From positions 682,001-746,000 of the forward strand of contig NZ_JACIBV010000001.1 of assembly GCF_014195505.1 (NCBI RefSeq): a stretch of 64,000 nucleotides of DNA, read 5' to 3'. Shown here piece by piece: positions 51,473-60,044 of the stretch. Each line of letters starts with the position of its first letter. Position 1 is the first letter of the stretch. The notes under the pieces are model-generated. The model saw nothing but the letters and a program-made list of their open reading frames with translations. It was not told the DNA's origin and ran no database searches. The position numbers were made by a program, and so were the translations under genes. This DNA is from Nonomuraea dietziae (lineage in GTDB: Bacteria; Actinomycetota; Actinomycetes; Streptosporangiales; Streptosporangiaceae).

Positions 51473-52072
51473 ATGAGCGAGACCCTGACCGCCGAGTCGG
51501 TGCTGCCGCCCGCGCCGGGGGCGGAGGACTACCTGGCCCTCGACTTCGTCAACAGCGCCATCGCGCTGCCCGGTGGGCAGTTCATCGATCTGCTCGGCAC
51601 CCCCGGAGCGACGAACCAGTGGCTCACCGAACGCGGCCTCGCTCCGGCCGATGCCGGGGTGCAGGAGATGTGCACGACGCAGCTGCGTTCGCTGCGCGAA
51701 CATCTCAGGGGGTTGTTCGCCGCCCGTGTGGCCGGGGTGCCCGCCTTGCCCGCGGCTCTGTCCGCCGTCAACGACGCGATGAGCAGGGCGCCCACGGCCG
51801 CCCTGCTGCAATGGGACGAGAAGAAGGGCCCCTACCGCGCGACGCCGTGCCCCACCACCGAGATCCTCGACCGCGCTCTCGCGACCCTCGCGGCCAACAC
51901 GGCCGACCTTCTCACCAGCCCCGACGCCGACCGCCTCACCACCTGCGGTTCCACCCCCTGCAACCGCTACCTGCTGCGCCACGGCCGCCGCCACTGGTGC
52001 TCCATCCGCTGCGGCGACCGCGCCCGCGCCGCCCGCGCCTACGCCCGACGCACCCAGTCGAAGCCAGACTGA
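51473..52072 (+). CDS. CGNR zinc-finger (ABATE domain) transcriptional regulator
   Basis: The protein has 199 residues from ATG 51473 (ATG 51464 is in frame). The N-terminal ABATE domain starts DYLALDFVNSAIALPGGQFI. The C-terminal finger has Cys pairs LTTCGSTPCNRYLL and HWCSIRCGDRARAARAYARR; the name-giving CGNR is CGDR here. Such proteins are putative DNA-binding regulators. The TCACGGAT half-sites and divergent MBL gene suggest its target. Confidence 0.9.
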   Translation: MSETLTAESVLPPAPGAEDYLALDFVNSAIALPGGQFIDLLGTPGATNQWLTERGLAPADAGVQEMCTTQLRSLREHLRGLFAARVAGVPALPAALSAVNDAMSRAPTAALLQWDEKKGPYRATPCPTTEILDRALATLAANTADLLTSPDADRLTTCGSTPCNRYLLRHGRRHWCSIRCGDRARAARAYARRTQSKPD

Positions 52073-52374
52073 CGAACCCCCCGGGCGCGACGGGGCACCT
52101 TCATGCCCGGACGGCACGGCGACGCACAGGCATGCCGGACGCCGGTGCGCCATCGCGCCGTCGAGACGGAACTCGTCGTCAACCAGACGAGATGTCGCTC
52201 TCTTCGAGTAGGTGTCTCTCATCCTCCGTTCTTCCCATGAACGTCATTGTTTGCCTGGCTGATCAGGGATGCCGAACAATCTCTCCGTCACGATCCTGGT
52301 GCCACAGGCCTCGGGGGAAGCGGTCAAGGGGACCACTTGCCGCCGGGGATCGGGAAGACAGGACGGGGTCTGGC
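52073..52374. other. Intergenic stretch without a gene
   Basis: No supported reading frame, repeat or RNA was recognised. The part after about 52190 is less GC-rich and probably holds the promoter of the secreted protein gene. Confidence 0.5.
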
Positions 52375-52818
52375 ATGAAACGCATGAAGAAGCTCGGTGT
52401 GGCGCTCGCCGCCGCTACGTTCGTCCCGTTGGGGTCGCTGGCCATGCCCGCGCCGGCGCAGGCGGCCGCCGCTCACCTGGAGATGCAGTGTTACTCCGGC
52501 GGGTATCGCGGGAGCCTGCGGGTGTACTACAACAGCACCTCCACGCACGACATCTTCAACCGGCTCAACTGGTACAGCTCCGGCCTGGCCCAGGGCCCGA
52601 ACAACAAGGTCGAGATCAAGATCTTCAAGGACCTGTCGTGGAAACCGGATCAGGCCGTCAAGACCTGGAAGATGAAGACCCGTAAGGGCTCGGGAGGACG
52701 CAGCGTCAACGTCGCCGTCAATCGGAGGGACCGGATCTACGTGACCTTCACATTCACCTTCGACAAGCGCAAGGGGACCATCGACGGCAGCTGCTATCGC
52801 CGCAGCCGTACCATCTGA
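52375..52818 (+). CDS. Small basic secreted protein of unknown function
   Basis: The protein has 147 residues from ATG 52375 (ATG 52384 possible). A signal peptide (KRMKKLGVALAAATFVPLGS, cleavage after AQAAA) is followed by about 110 residues rich in Lys, Arg, Tyr and Trp. Two Cys (MQCYSGGYRGS and GSCYRRSR) sit at either end and could form one disulfide. Strands such as VYVTFTF-like DRIYVTFTFTFDKRKG suggest a beta sandwich. No family recognised; a cell-surface or antimicrobial role would be speculation. Confidence 0.7.
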   Translation: MKRMKKLGVALAAATFVPLGSLAMPAPAQAAAAHLEMQCYSGGYRGSLRVYYNSTSTHDIFNRLNWYSSGLAQGPNNKVEIKIFKDLSWKPDQAVKTWKMKTRKGSGGRSVNVAVNRRDRIYVTFTFTFDKRKGTIDGSCYRRSRTI

Positions 52819-53025
52819 CGGATTGTCAGCGGCACGCCAGGGCGGCCCAGTCGCTCGGAACGACGAGAGTGCCTGGGCCCAGGGCTCGGCCACCGATCCC
52901 ACGCATGTGCCAGTTAGGCCTTCGAGGAGGCCGAGTGTGTGAGTGGTCCGTGATGGGGGCGTCCAGAGCTGTCCGATTCTCACGATGTGCCGTTCGCGTG
53001 CGACCGGTGAGGGCCGGGCGGCCGA

Positions 53026-53979
53026 TCAGGTGCGGTGGAAGGCGTGGCGGTAGGCCGCGGGGGCGACGCCTCGGCGCGCGGCGAAGTGGTGGCGCAGGGT
53101 GTCGGCGCCGCCGAACCCGGCCCGCACGGCCACGGCTTCCACGCTCAGGTCGGTGGTCTCCAGTAGTTCCTCGGCGAGCTGGAGCCGCCGTTCGAGCAGC
53201 CACCGGTGCGGTGTCGTCCCCGTCAGCGCCTTGAACCGCCTGGCGAACGTCCGCGGCGACATCGCCGCGCGCGCCGCGAGCAGCTGCACCGTCAGCGGCC
53301 GGTCGAGGTGCTCAAGAATCCAGTCGAGCAGCTCCGACAGCTCGTACGGTGTGCGTGGCGGCGGCATGGGCGCCTCCACGTACTGGGCCTGCCCGCCGGA
53401 GCGGTGGGCAGGCACGACCAGACGCCTGGCCAAGGCGTTGGCTGTGGCGGCGCCGTACTCCAGGCGAATGAGATGCAGGCAGGCATCGATTCCAGCCGCC
53501 GCCCCGGCACTGCTGAGCACCGGGCCGTCCTCGACGTACAGGATGTTCGGATCGACCCGGACGCGGGGGTGGCGCCGGGAGAGCAGTCCGGCGAACTGCC
53601 AGTGAGTGGTGGCACACCGGCCATCGAGAAGCCCGGCGGCGGCCGGCAGGAAGGCGCCTGTGCAGACGGTCAGCACCCGGGCGCCGCGCCCGGCGGCCTC
53701 TCGCAGGGCCGCCAGCAGGGGCTCAGGGACGGGCGCGTCGAGCTGCGGCCAGGCGGGAACGGCCACGAGGTCCGCGCCCGCGATGCGGTCCAGCCCGTGC
53801 TCGACCTGGACGGAGAACCCCGAGGTCGTCGGGATCGCGCCCGGCCGCGGCGCGCAGACCGCGAAGGTGTGGACGGGCAGCCCGTCGTCGGCACGATCCA
53901 GGCCGAACACCTGGCAGACGATCCCGAGCTCGAACGTGGCGACTCGGTCTCCGACCACGGCCACGACGTCGCGGATCAC
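53026..53979 (-). CDS. GlxA-type regulator: DJ-1/PfpI domain plus AraC HTH
   Basis: The protein has 317 residues from GTG 53979; no good ribosome site, so the start is approximate. DJ-1/PfpI part: VVAVVGDRVATFELGIVCQV, then GARVLTVCTGAFLPAAAGLL with the nucleophile-elbow Cys. HTH pair: RPLTVQLLAARAAMSPRTFA and SVEAVAVRAGFGGADTLRHH. Amidase-type DJ-1 activity is not expected; it senses a ligand. It is divergent from the beta-propeller protein gene. Confidence 0.92.
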   Translation of the reverse strand: MIRDVVAVVGDRVATFELGIVCQVFGLDRADDGLPVHTFAVCAPRPGAIPTTSGFSVQVEHGLDRIAGADLVAVPAWPQLDAPVPEPLLAALREAAGRGARVLTVCTGAFLPAAAGLLDGRCATTHWQFAGLLSRRHPRVRVDPNILYVEDGPVLSSAGAAAGIDACLHLIRLEYGAATANALARRLVVPAHRSGGQAQYVEAPMPPPRTPYELSELLDWILEHLDRPLTVQLLAARAAMSPRTFARRFKALTGTTPHRWLLERRLQLAEELLETTDLSVEAVAVRAGFGGADTLRHHFAARRGVAPAAYRHAFHRT

Positions 53980-54063
53980 GACATCGAGTATGGCAGGAAG
54001 TTCCCGTACTTGGGCATTGCTGCCACTCCCGCCAGGCCTCCTGCCGATACGAGGCTTGAGGGC

Positions 54064-54999
54064 ATGACATCGAACACTCACCGCAGCGCCGCGCGAGCGT
54101 TCCCCCTGCCTGGTCGGGGACGCTCCGCGGTCGCTGTTCCGGCGCCCGGTCCCGGGCCGCAACGCTGGGCGGGCGCGCCGAGCGCCGCGCTCGACGCCGA
54201 CGGCACGTTCGTCCTGGCCTACCGTGTACGGGACGGCGAGGACCACAACGTCGTGGCCCGCTCCGCCGACGGCGAGCGCTTCACCACGGTCGCCCTCCTG
54301 CCACGCCACCGCTTCGGCGCCGCGATGGTGGAGCGACCCGCCCTGGTGCGCACGTCATCCGACCGCTGGCGGCTGTACGTCAGCTGCGCCACGCCGGGGA
54401 CCAAGCACTGGTGGATCGGAGTCGTCGAGGCCGCATCCCCTGAGGGGCTGGCGGAGGCGGACGTCCGGCCGGTCTTCGAGGGCGACGCGCGTACCGGGGT
54501 CAAGGACCCGGTGATCCGGTACGACGGCCGGAAGTGGCGGGCGTGGATCTGCTGCCACCCACTGGACGTGCCGGGCGAGGAGGACCGCATGACCACCGCA
54601 TACGCCACCAGCCAAGACGGGCTGCGTTGGCAGTGGTTCGGCACCGTTCTCACCGGCCGGCCCGGCTCCTGGGACGCCCGCGGCGCCCGCCTGACGAGCG
54701 TCCTGCCGGACGGCCGCGCCTGCTACGACGGCCGCGCCTCGGCGGCTGAGAACTGGCGCGAACGCACCGGCCTAGCGGCGCCACGGAGCCTCGACGACTC
54801 GCCGCTGCTGACACCGGTCGCCGGCTCACCCGTCGCGGACGTCCGCTACCTCGACGTGCTCCCCCTCCCGAACGGTGGCCACCGGCTGTTCTACGAGGCC
54901 CGTCTACCGGACGACAGCCATGAGCTACGCACCGAACTGGTGACCCACGCCGCGAGACCGCCGTCGCTCGACGGCACCTCGACGGCTCCTCGACCGTGA
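54064..54999 (+). CDS. Predicted beta-propeller glycosidase-like protein
   Basis: The protein has 311 residues from ATG 54064. Blade-like repeats recur: ALDADGTFVLAYRVRDGEDH, VARSADGERFTTVALLPRHR, RWRLYVSCATPG, TGVKDPVIRYDGRKWRAWIC, TSQDGLRWQWFGTVLTGRPG and HRLFYEARLPDDSHELRTEL. This resembles the five-bladed fold of GH43/GH32/GH117 enzymes, but the acidic catalytic triad cannot be placed with certainty. No signal peptide, so cytoplasmic. Divergent from a GlxA-type regulator. Confidence 0.65.
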   Translation: MTSNTHRSAARAFPLPGRGRSAVAVPAPGPGPQRWAGAPSAALDADGTFVLAYRVRDGEDHNVVARSADGERFTTVALLPRHRFGAAMVERPALVRTSSDRWRLYVSCATPGTKHWWIGVVEAASPEGLAEADVRPVFEGDARTGVKDPVIRYDGRKWRAWICCHPLDVPGEEDRMTTAYATSQDGLRWQWFGTVLTGRPGSWDARGARLTSVLPDGRACYDGRASAAENWRERTGLAAPRSLDDSPLLTPVAGSPVADVRYLDVLPLPNGGHRLFYEARLPDDSHELRTELVTHAARPPSLDGTSTAPRP

Positions 55000-55014
55000 C
55001 GGGCATCCTGCCGG

Positions 55015-55069
55015 CCTCCTGCATAGACACTGTCTACGCGGCGATGGTAGACAGTGTCTATGCAGGAGG
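55015..55069. repeat. 23-bp perfect inverted repeat spanning the TetR start; double operator
   Basis: Arms 55015-55037 and 55047-55069 are exactly complementary with a 9-nt centre. Each arm contains a smaller palindrome, TAGACACTGTCTA (55024-55036) or TAGACAGTGTCTA (55048-55060), a good TetR operator. The right arm includes the ATG at 55060 and the next codons; the left arm mirrors them on the minus strand. Confidence 0.9.
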
Positions 55070-55644
55070 ATGACGAAGGGCTGCGTGCCCGCCTGATCAA
55101 GGTCGGCGTGGAGTTGGTGACCCGCGAGGGGACGCAGGCGCTGTCACTGCGTGAGATCGCCCGGCGGGCCGGAGTCTCACACGGCGCACCGCGCCGTTAC
55201 TTCCCCACCCACCTCGAACTGCTGTCCGCCATCGCCCGCGAGGGCTTCGCGGCCCTGGGCGCCGAGGTCGCCCGGGCACTGGGCGACGGCCGGGCGGATC
55301 CGCGTGCGCAGTTGACGACGCTGGGCCGGGCCTATCTCGGCTTCGCGCTGGCCAACCGCGGCATGTACGAGCTGATGTTCCGCCACGACCTGCTCGAGAG
55401 CAACCATCTGGGCCTGCGGGAAGCCAGCCTGCCGCTGTTCCACGTCGTGACGGATCTGCTGATCCGGGCAGGCCTGCGGCCGGGCGTGGACCCGCGGATC
55501 GCCGCGGGCGTGTTGTGGGCGAACGCGCACGGCCTCGCCCAGCTGTGGGGGTGGGGCAGCCTGCAGCTGACCACCGGATCGGCTGAGCTCGAACCGCTGT
55601 TGCGGGCCACTCTGGAGGCGCACCTCGGGCCGGAACCGCGGTGA
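55060..55644 (+). CDS. TetR-family transcriptional regulator
   Basis: The protein has 194 residues from ATG 55060 (GTG 55054 also in frame). No ribosome site precedes it because the operator occupies that place, so translation is probably leaderless. HTH: LRARLIKVGVELVTREGTQA, IARRAGVSHGAPRRYFPTHL, then the TetR_C_13-like domain YLGFALANRGMYELMFRHDL. Its TGA overlaps the GTG of the MFS gene by 4 bp (GTGA): regulator and exporter form one operon, autorepressed via the double operator. Confidence 0.93.
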   Translation: MQEDDEGLRARLIKVGVELVTREGTQALSLREIARRAGVSHGAPRRYFPTHLELLSAIAREGFAALGAEVARALGDGRADPRAQLTTLGRAYLGFALANRGMYELMFRHDLLESNHLGLREASLPLFHVVTDLLIRAGLRPGVDPRIAAGVLWANAHGLAQLWGWGSLQLTTGSAELEPLLRATLEAHLGPEPR

Positions 55645-57089
55645 GGCCGGGACGCCAGCGCCACCTCACGCTGACCTGCAGCGTCACCGGGGCGGTCATC
55701 GTCGCCCTCGACGGAACCGTGCTCACCATCACGCAGCCCGCCCTGCAACGAGACCTGCACGCCTCCTTCGCGCAGGTCCAGTGGACCAGCACCGGCTACC
55801 TCATCGCCGTGGCCGCCCTGCTCGTCCTCGCCGGCAGGGTCGGCGACCGCTACGGTCACCGGGAGGTCTTCGCCGCCGGGACCCTGGGCTTCGCCGCCAC
55901 CTCGGCGGCGATCGCGCTGGCGCCCGACATCGGCTGGGTCATCGGCCTGCGCGTCGCCCAAGGCATTTTCGGCGCGCTGCTGCAACCGGCCACGCTCGGG
56001 ATGCTGCGCGCCGCGTTCCCTGCCGACCGGCTCCCGATGGCCATCGCCGCGCGCAGCAGCGCCATCGGCCTGGCGGCCGCCGCCGGCCCGCTCGTCGGCG
56101 GCGCGCTGACCGCCCACTTCGGCTGGCGCTCGGTGTTCCTCCTGAACGTGGCTCCCGCGCTCGCGATCGGCGTAGCCGCTCTGGCCGTCCGTGTGCCGGC
56201 GCCGCGCAGCACCGGCGCCGGCACCGGCACCGGCACCAAGGCTGGTGGCCGCACGGCCCGGCTCGGCCTGACCGGCGCCTGCCTGCTGGCCTCGGCCCTG
56301 GCGTGCCTCGTCCACACCCTGGTGGAGTTACCGCGTACGGGATGGACCGTGGGCACCGCGCTCGGACTGACCGCGGCCGTCGCGGCGGGCGGCGCGTTCG
56401 TCCAGCACCAGCGGGTCGCCGCCCACCCGCTGATACCCCGGCAGGTGCTCGCGTCGCGGCCGCTGACCGCAGCGCTGGCTGTCCTGCTGGCGGCCTCCGC
56501 GGCGATGTTCGGGGCGCTGTTCGTCGGCAGCTACTTCCTGCAGGAGGTGCTGGCGCTGGACCCGCTGCAGAGCGGGCTGCGCGTGCTGCCGCTGGCGGTG
56601 ATGATGGTGGTCGCCGCGCCGGTCACCGCCGTGCTCCTGCGTCGTCAAGGTCCCCGCCGGACAGCCCTGACGGCGTTGGCCCTGGTCAGCTCGGGAATGG
56701 TGCTGCTGGCCGGCGCGGACAGGTCGGCGGCCTCACCGGCGATGGCAGGGGCGTTCCTCCTGCTGGGCGCCGGCTTCGGCACGGTGATGGTCACGGCGAC
56801 GGCCGTCGTCGTGCAGCAGGCGTCCACCGACGACGTGGGGGTGTCCGGCGGGCTGAAGCAGACCATCGTGAACATCGGCCCGGCGCTGGGCATCGCCCTG
56901 GCCACCACGTCGATCACGCTCATCGCGCCCGGCCTGGCCGGTGACGGGGCATCGCGGTGGACAGCCGCGGCCTTCGGCGGCGCGATGGGGCCCACGCTGC
57001 TGCTTCTCGCGGGCGTCGCCGCGCTCGGCGTACCGGCGGCCCTGAGGCTGCCCTCGCGCGCCGCCGCCGACCCGGTATCGCGCACATGA
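55641..57089 (+). CDS. MFS drug exporter, DHA2 (14-TM) type
   Basis: The protein has 482 residues; GTG 55641 is fixed by the GTGA overlap. TM1 DHA2 signature VIVALDGTVLTITQPAL, motif A GRVGDRYGHREVFAAGTLGF, motif C GPLVGGALTAHFGWRSVF. A Gly/Thr-rich linker (GTGTGTKAGG) sits in the central loop. Coupled to the TetR gene, so inducible efflux of that regulator's ligand is expected. Converges on the next hydrolase gene with a 14-bp gap. Confidence 0.93.
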   Translation: MRPGRQRHLTLTCSVTGAVIVALDGTVLTITQPALQRDLHASFAQVQWTSTGYLIAVAALLVLAGRVGDRYGHREVFAAGTLGFAATSAAIALAPDIGWVIGLRVAQGIFGALLQPATLGMLRAAFPADRLPMAIAARSSAIGLAAAAGPLVGGALTAHFGWRSVFLLNVAPALAIGVAALAVRVPAPRSTGAGTGTGTKAGGRTARLGLTGACLLASALACLVHTLVELPRTGWTVGTALGLTAAVAAGGAFVQHQRVAAHPLIPRQVLASRPLTAALAVLLAASAAMFGALFVGSYFLQEVLALDPLQSGLRVLPLAVMMVVAAPVTAVLLRRQGPRRTALTALALVSSGMVLLAGADRSAASPAMAGAFLLLGAGFGTVMVTATAVVVQQASTDDVGVSGGLKQTIVNIGPALGIALATTSITLIAPGLAGDGASRWTAAAFGGAMGPTLLLLAGVAALGVPAALRLPSRAAADPVSRT

Positions 57090-57103
57090 GGGAGAGCCTG
57101 CGG

Positions 57104-57802
57104 TCACTCCCCGGCTGCTTCGAGGAAGATCTGCGCCAGTTCGCGCGGCTGGGAGAACATCGGCCAGTGGCCGGTGTCCATCTCGACCAGCCGCCAGTGC
57201 TTACCGGTCAGCAGCGTGGCCACGTCGTCGCTGAGCTCGGCTCCGGCGAGCAGACAGTGGATGTACGTGGCAGGAAGTTCGTCAAGTGGCCGTGCCAGCA
57301 CGGCGGGCTCGGTCAGGGTGGCGCCCGGGTGCGGCGTCGAGCCACCCACGATCCGGGCGATCTGCTTGTCGGTGAGGCCCTGGCCGTCGTAGTGGGCCGC
57401 GGGCACGAGCGGCCAAAACCCTCCGTTGTCGGCGATCGACGCCTTCACCATCGCCCCACCGTCCGGCCAGGCGGAGACGAACGCCTCGCCATCGGCCGGC
57501 ACGCTGGAATCGACGAAGATCACGTGGGCCAGCCGGTCACCGATCCGCTCTGCGGCCTGACCGACCGGGATGCCCGAGTAGCTGTGACCCACCAGGACGA
57601 CGTCGCGCAGATCCTGGCCTTCGACCTCGTCGACTATGTCCTGGACGTGGATCTGCTGCCCAGCCGGCACACCCCGCCTGTCGGCAATACCGGACAGCGT
57701 CACCGGGTGGGCGCCCTGGCCGGCCGCGCGCAGATACGGCACCACCTCGTCCCACGCCCACGCCCCGAGCCGCGCGCCTGCGACCAGTACGAAATTCGCC
57801 AT
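57104..57802 (-). CDS. Alpha/beta hydrolase (esterase/lactonase type)
   Basis: The protein has 232 residues from ATG 57802; longer in-frame sequence upstream is not protein-like. FVLVAGARLGAWAWDEVVPY start, nucleophile VLVGHSYSGIPVGQAAERIG, acid region in LPATYIHCLLAGAELSDD, and His in VEMDTGHWPMFSQPRELA. It resembles the MenH/methyl-esterase-like group. Lies next to the WYL regulator gene on the same strand, 128 bp downstream of it. Confidence 0.9.
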   Translation of the reverse strand: MANFVLVAGARLGAWAWDEVVPYLRAAGQGAHPVTLSGIADRRGVPAGQQIHVQDIVDEVEGQDLRDVVLVGHSYSGIPVGQAAERIGDRLAHVIFVDSSVPADGEAFVSAWPDGGAMVKASIADNGGFWPLVPAAHYDGQGLTDKQIARIVGGSTPHPGATLTEPAVLARPLDELPATYIHCLLAGAELSDDVATLLTGKHWRLVEMDTGHWPMFSQPRELAQIFLEAAGE

Positions 57803-57930
57803 GGCTGCACCGTAACGGAGCAGCCTGACAACCGCCCGCTCGCGTAGGGGAGCTGGCGCGCGTCGTTCGGCGCGCTTGGGCGCCTCCCCGTATGGAGCGG
57901 CCGGCGGCGGCCCGCAGAAGGTGACAACCG

Positions 57931-58905
57931 TCAGGATGACACTCCGTAGCGGCTGGCGATCGCGGCGGCGCGGGTGCGCAGGGAGTCGCGCAACCACTGC
58001 GGGGTCAGGGCCTCCGCGCTCGTGGCCAGCTGCCACAGCGCCCATTCGGCGTGTCTCGGATCTTGGAAGGTCACCTCCAGCCGCAGCCAGCCGTCGGCGT
58101 CGACTTCTTCGGCAAGGACGGCCAGCGCGGTGCCCACCAGGTCCTCCCGCCGCTTGGGGTGCACCCGTACCAGCACGGTGACCTGGTCGCCGCCGGTCCG
58201 GAACCGCGTGCTGCGTTCCTGCCAGGCTCGGTCCAGATTGACCCGGTCTGGTCGTTGTGCGGGTTCGGCGAGTTCCTTGGCGGCCACGATCCTGGACAGC
58301 CGGTAGGTGCGGTCCGCGCCGGACCTCGTTGCCAGCAGATACCCCCGGTCGCGTACGGTGACCAGCCCGATCGGGTCCACCGTGCGCCACTTCGGGCCCT
58401 GGTCCACGGCCGCGTAGTGAATCTGCAGTTTGTGTCCGGCGAACACCGCGCGCAGGACCTCGGCCACTATGGCGTCAGGCACCTCCTCATCGACCAGCCG
58501 ACGCGAGAGGAGGTCGGTCTCCGGGTCGATGAGCAATCGCTCGGCCGCCCCGGCCGCGGTGTCCCGATAGCTTTCGGGTAGCGCGTCAACCACCTTGAGC
58601 ATCGCCGAAGCGAGCGCCGAGCCGAGGCCGAAGGCCTGCGCGCCGCGCCGCGATCCGGCGACCAGCAGGGCAAGAGCCTCGTCGTGATTCAGCCCGGTGA
58701 GCTCGGTCCGGAAACCGGGCAACAACGCGAAACCGCCGTGCCGGCCGCGTTCGGCGTAGACAGGGACGCCCGCTGCGGACAGCGCCTCGATGTCGCGCAG
58801 CACCGTGCGCGTGGAGACCTCCAGCTCGCGGGCCAGCGCGGCCGCGGACAGCCGACCGTGCTGGCGCAGCAGCAGCACCAGCGACACCAACCGGTCGGCG
58901 CGCAT
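57931..58905 (-). CDS. WYL-domain (YafY-type) transcriptional regulator
   Basis: The protein has 324 residues from ATG 58905. HTH_11 part MRADRLVSLVLLLRQHGRLS, VSTRTVLRDIEALSAAGVPV; WYL domain LQIHYAAVDQGPKWRTVDPI and DRGYLLATRSGADRTYRLSR; C-terminal WCX part WLRLEVTFQDPRHAEWALWQ. The YafY family may bind nucleic-acid-like ligands. It is divergent from a RidA gene, a recurrent actinobacterial pairing. Confidence 0.93.
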   Translation of the reverse strand: MRADRLVSLVLLLRQHGRLSAAALARELEVSTRTVLRDIEALSAAGVPVYAERGRHGGFALLPGFRTELTGLNHDEALALLVAGSRRGAQAFGLGSALASAMLKVVDALPESYRDTAAGAAERLLIDPETDLLSRRLVDEEVPDAIVAEVLRAVFAGHKLQIHYAAVDQGPKWRTVDPIGLVTVRDRGYLLATRSGADRTYRLSRIVAAKELAEPAQRPDRVNLDRAWQERSTRFRTGGDQVTVLVRVHPKRREDLVGTALAVLAEEVDADGWLRLEVTFQDPRHAEWALWQLATSAEALTPQWLRDSLRTRAAAIASRYGVSS

Positions 58906-58925
58906 ACGAAAACTCTACCGAAATA

Positions 58926-59013
58926 CACGACACAGGATGTCGTGATTTGTTGGGAGGCTCATCAACGACCAGAAGATGACGGCTACCGAGCCGATCGACA
59001 TAGCTGATGTCGA
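58926..59013. promoter_or_regulatory. Inverted repeats between WYL regulator and RidA genes
   Basis: CACGACA-(5 nt)-TGTCGTG (58926-58944) lies 21 bp from the WYL start, and TCGACAT-(5 nt)-ATGTCGA (58995-59013) lies 26 bp from the RidA start. Both contain CGACA/TGTCG, so one regulator may bind both, one per gene. Confidence 0.65.
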
Positions 59014-59038
59014 CATATCGAATGGAGCTGATGTGGCA

Positions 59039-59434
59039 ATGGAGCGAACAGCGGTCAACCCGTGGGCATGGTCGGTGGAGATGGGCTACAACCAGGGTGA
59101 GGTCGTCTCCGGGCACACCCGGACCCTGTACTGCGCCGGGCAGACGGCGATGAGCGGCGACGGCAAGCCCCAGCATACCGAGGACATGGCGGCGCAGTTG
59201 GCGCTGAGCCTCGACAACCTGGAGGCCGTGCTCGGCGAGGCCGGCATGACCCTCGCGAACCTCGTCCGGCTCAACGTCTACACCACCGACGTCGATCGGC
59301 TTTTCCAGCACTACGGCGTGCTGGCGTCGAGGTTGGGCGCCGCCGGGGTGGCGCCGTCCACCACGATGCTCGGGGTGACACGGCTGGCGATCCCCGACCT
59401 GATGGTCGAGCTCGAGGGGACCGCCGTCGCGTGA
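59039..59434 (+). CDS. RidA (YjgF/UK114) family protein
   Basis: The protein has 131 residues from ATG 59039 (start MERTAVNPWAWS, as in relatives; ATG 58976 in frame would put the operator inside the gene). Core: GEVVSGHTRTLYCAGQTAMS, ALSLDNLEAVLGEAGMTLAN, VRLNVYTTDVDRLFQHYGVL. Typical RidA hydrolyses reactive imines; the catalytic Arg is expected in ANLVRLNVY. Product of the divergent WYL unit. Confidence 0.92.
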   Translation: MERTAVNPWAWSVEMGYNQGEVVSGHTRTLYCAGQTAMSGDGKPQHTEDMAAQLALSLDNLEAVLGEAGMTLANLVRLNVYTTDVDRLFQHYGVLASRLGAAGVAPSTTMLGVTRLAIPDLMVELEGTAVA

Positions 59435-59443
59435 TGTGACCTC

Positions 59444-59473
59444 GCCGCCTCCGGCAGGGCTGCCGGAGGCGGC
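59444..59473 (+). terminator. 13-bp hairpin after the RidA gene
   Basis: GCCGCCTCCGGCA pairs exactly with its complement across a GGGC loop, beginning 10 bp after the RidA stop: a strong terminator candidate. Confidence 0.75.
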
Positions 59474-59495
59474 ACGAGTAGGAGGCAGGTGGGTG

Positions 59496-59987
59496 ATGTC
59501 GGTGCTCAGAATGGTGACAATCGGCGTCTATGGCTTCGGCGGCGAGTCCTTCCTGCAACGACTGCGGCAGGCGGACGTCCGTCTGCTGCTCGACGTACGC
59601 CAGCGCCGCGGGGTCCGCGGACCCGAGTACGCCTGGGCGAACGCGGGTCGGCTGCAGGCGGCCCTCGCCGGTGCCGGGATCGCCTACGAGCACCACCGTG
59701 AGCTCGCTCCGACCACCGAGTTGCGCCAACTCCAATACGCCGAGGATGACCGGCAAGGGGTCGGCAAGCGCTCGCGCCGCGAACTCGCCGCCGGGTACAC
59801 CCGCCGCTACACCACCGAGATCCTCGACCGCGCCGACCTCACGCCGATCGTGTCGGAGCTGCCAGACAGGGGGACCGCGGCGCTGCTCTGTGTCGAACGC
59901 GACCCCGAGGCCTGCCACCGCTCGTTGATCGCCCGGCGGCTGACCGAGCAGCACCACGTCACGATCGAGCACCTGCGCCCGTGGTGA
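59496..59987 (+). CDS. DUF488 family protein
   Basis: The protein has 163 residues; ATG 59496 follows AGGAGGCAGG. It has MVTIGVYGFGGESFLQRLRQ, VRLLLDVRQRRGVRGPEYAW, HHRELAPTTELRQ and the diagnostic CVERDPEACHRSLIARRL (CxxxxxxCHR). DUF488 proteins are thought to be nucleic-acid- or nucleotide-related, without a proven reaction. Confidence 0.92.
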   Translation: MSVLRMVTIGVYGFGGESFLQRLRQADVRLLLDVRQRRGVRGPEYAWANAGRLQAALAGAGIAYEHHRELAPTTELRQLQYAEDDRQGVGKRSRRELAAGYTRRYTTEILDRADLTPIVSELPDRGTAALLCVERDPEACHRSLIARRLTEQHHVTIEHLRPW

Positions 59988-60044
59988 CGCGTGCCGCCGC
60001 TGCCCCGGCCAGCGTCCAGCCCGAACCAGACACGCGCGCGCCGG

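Noticed and set aside
54650..55030. Minus-strand frame starting MSMQEAGRMPVT
   Set aside because: Its start is the mirror image of the TetR start made by the inverted repeat; the rest is antisense shadow of the beta-propeller gene.
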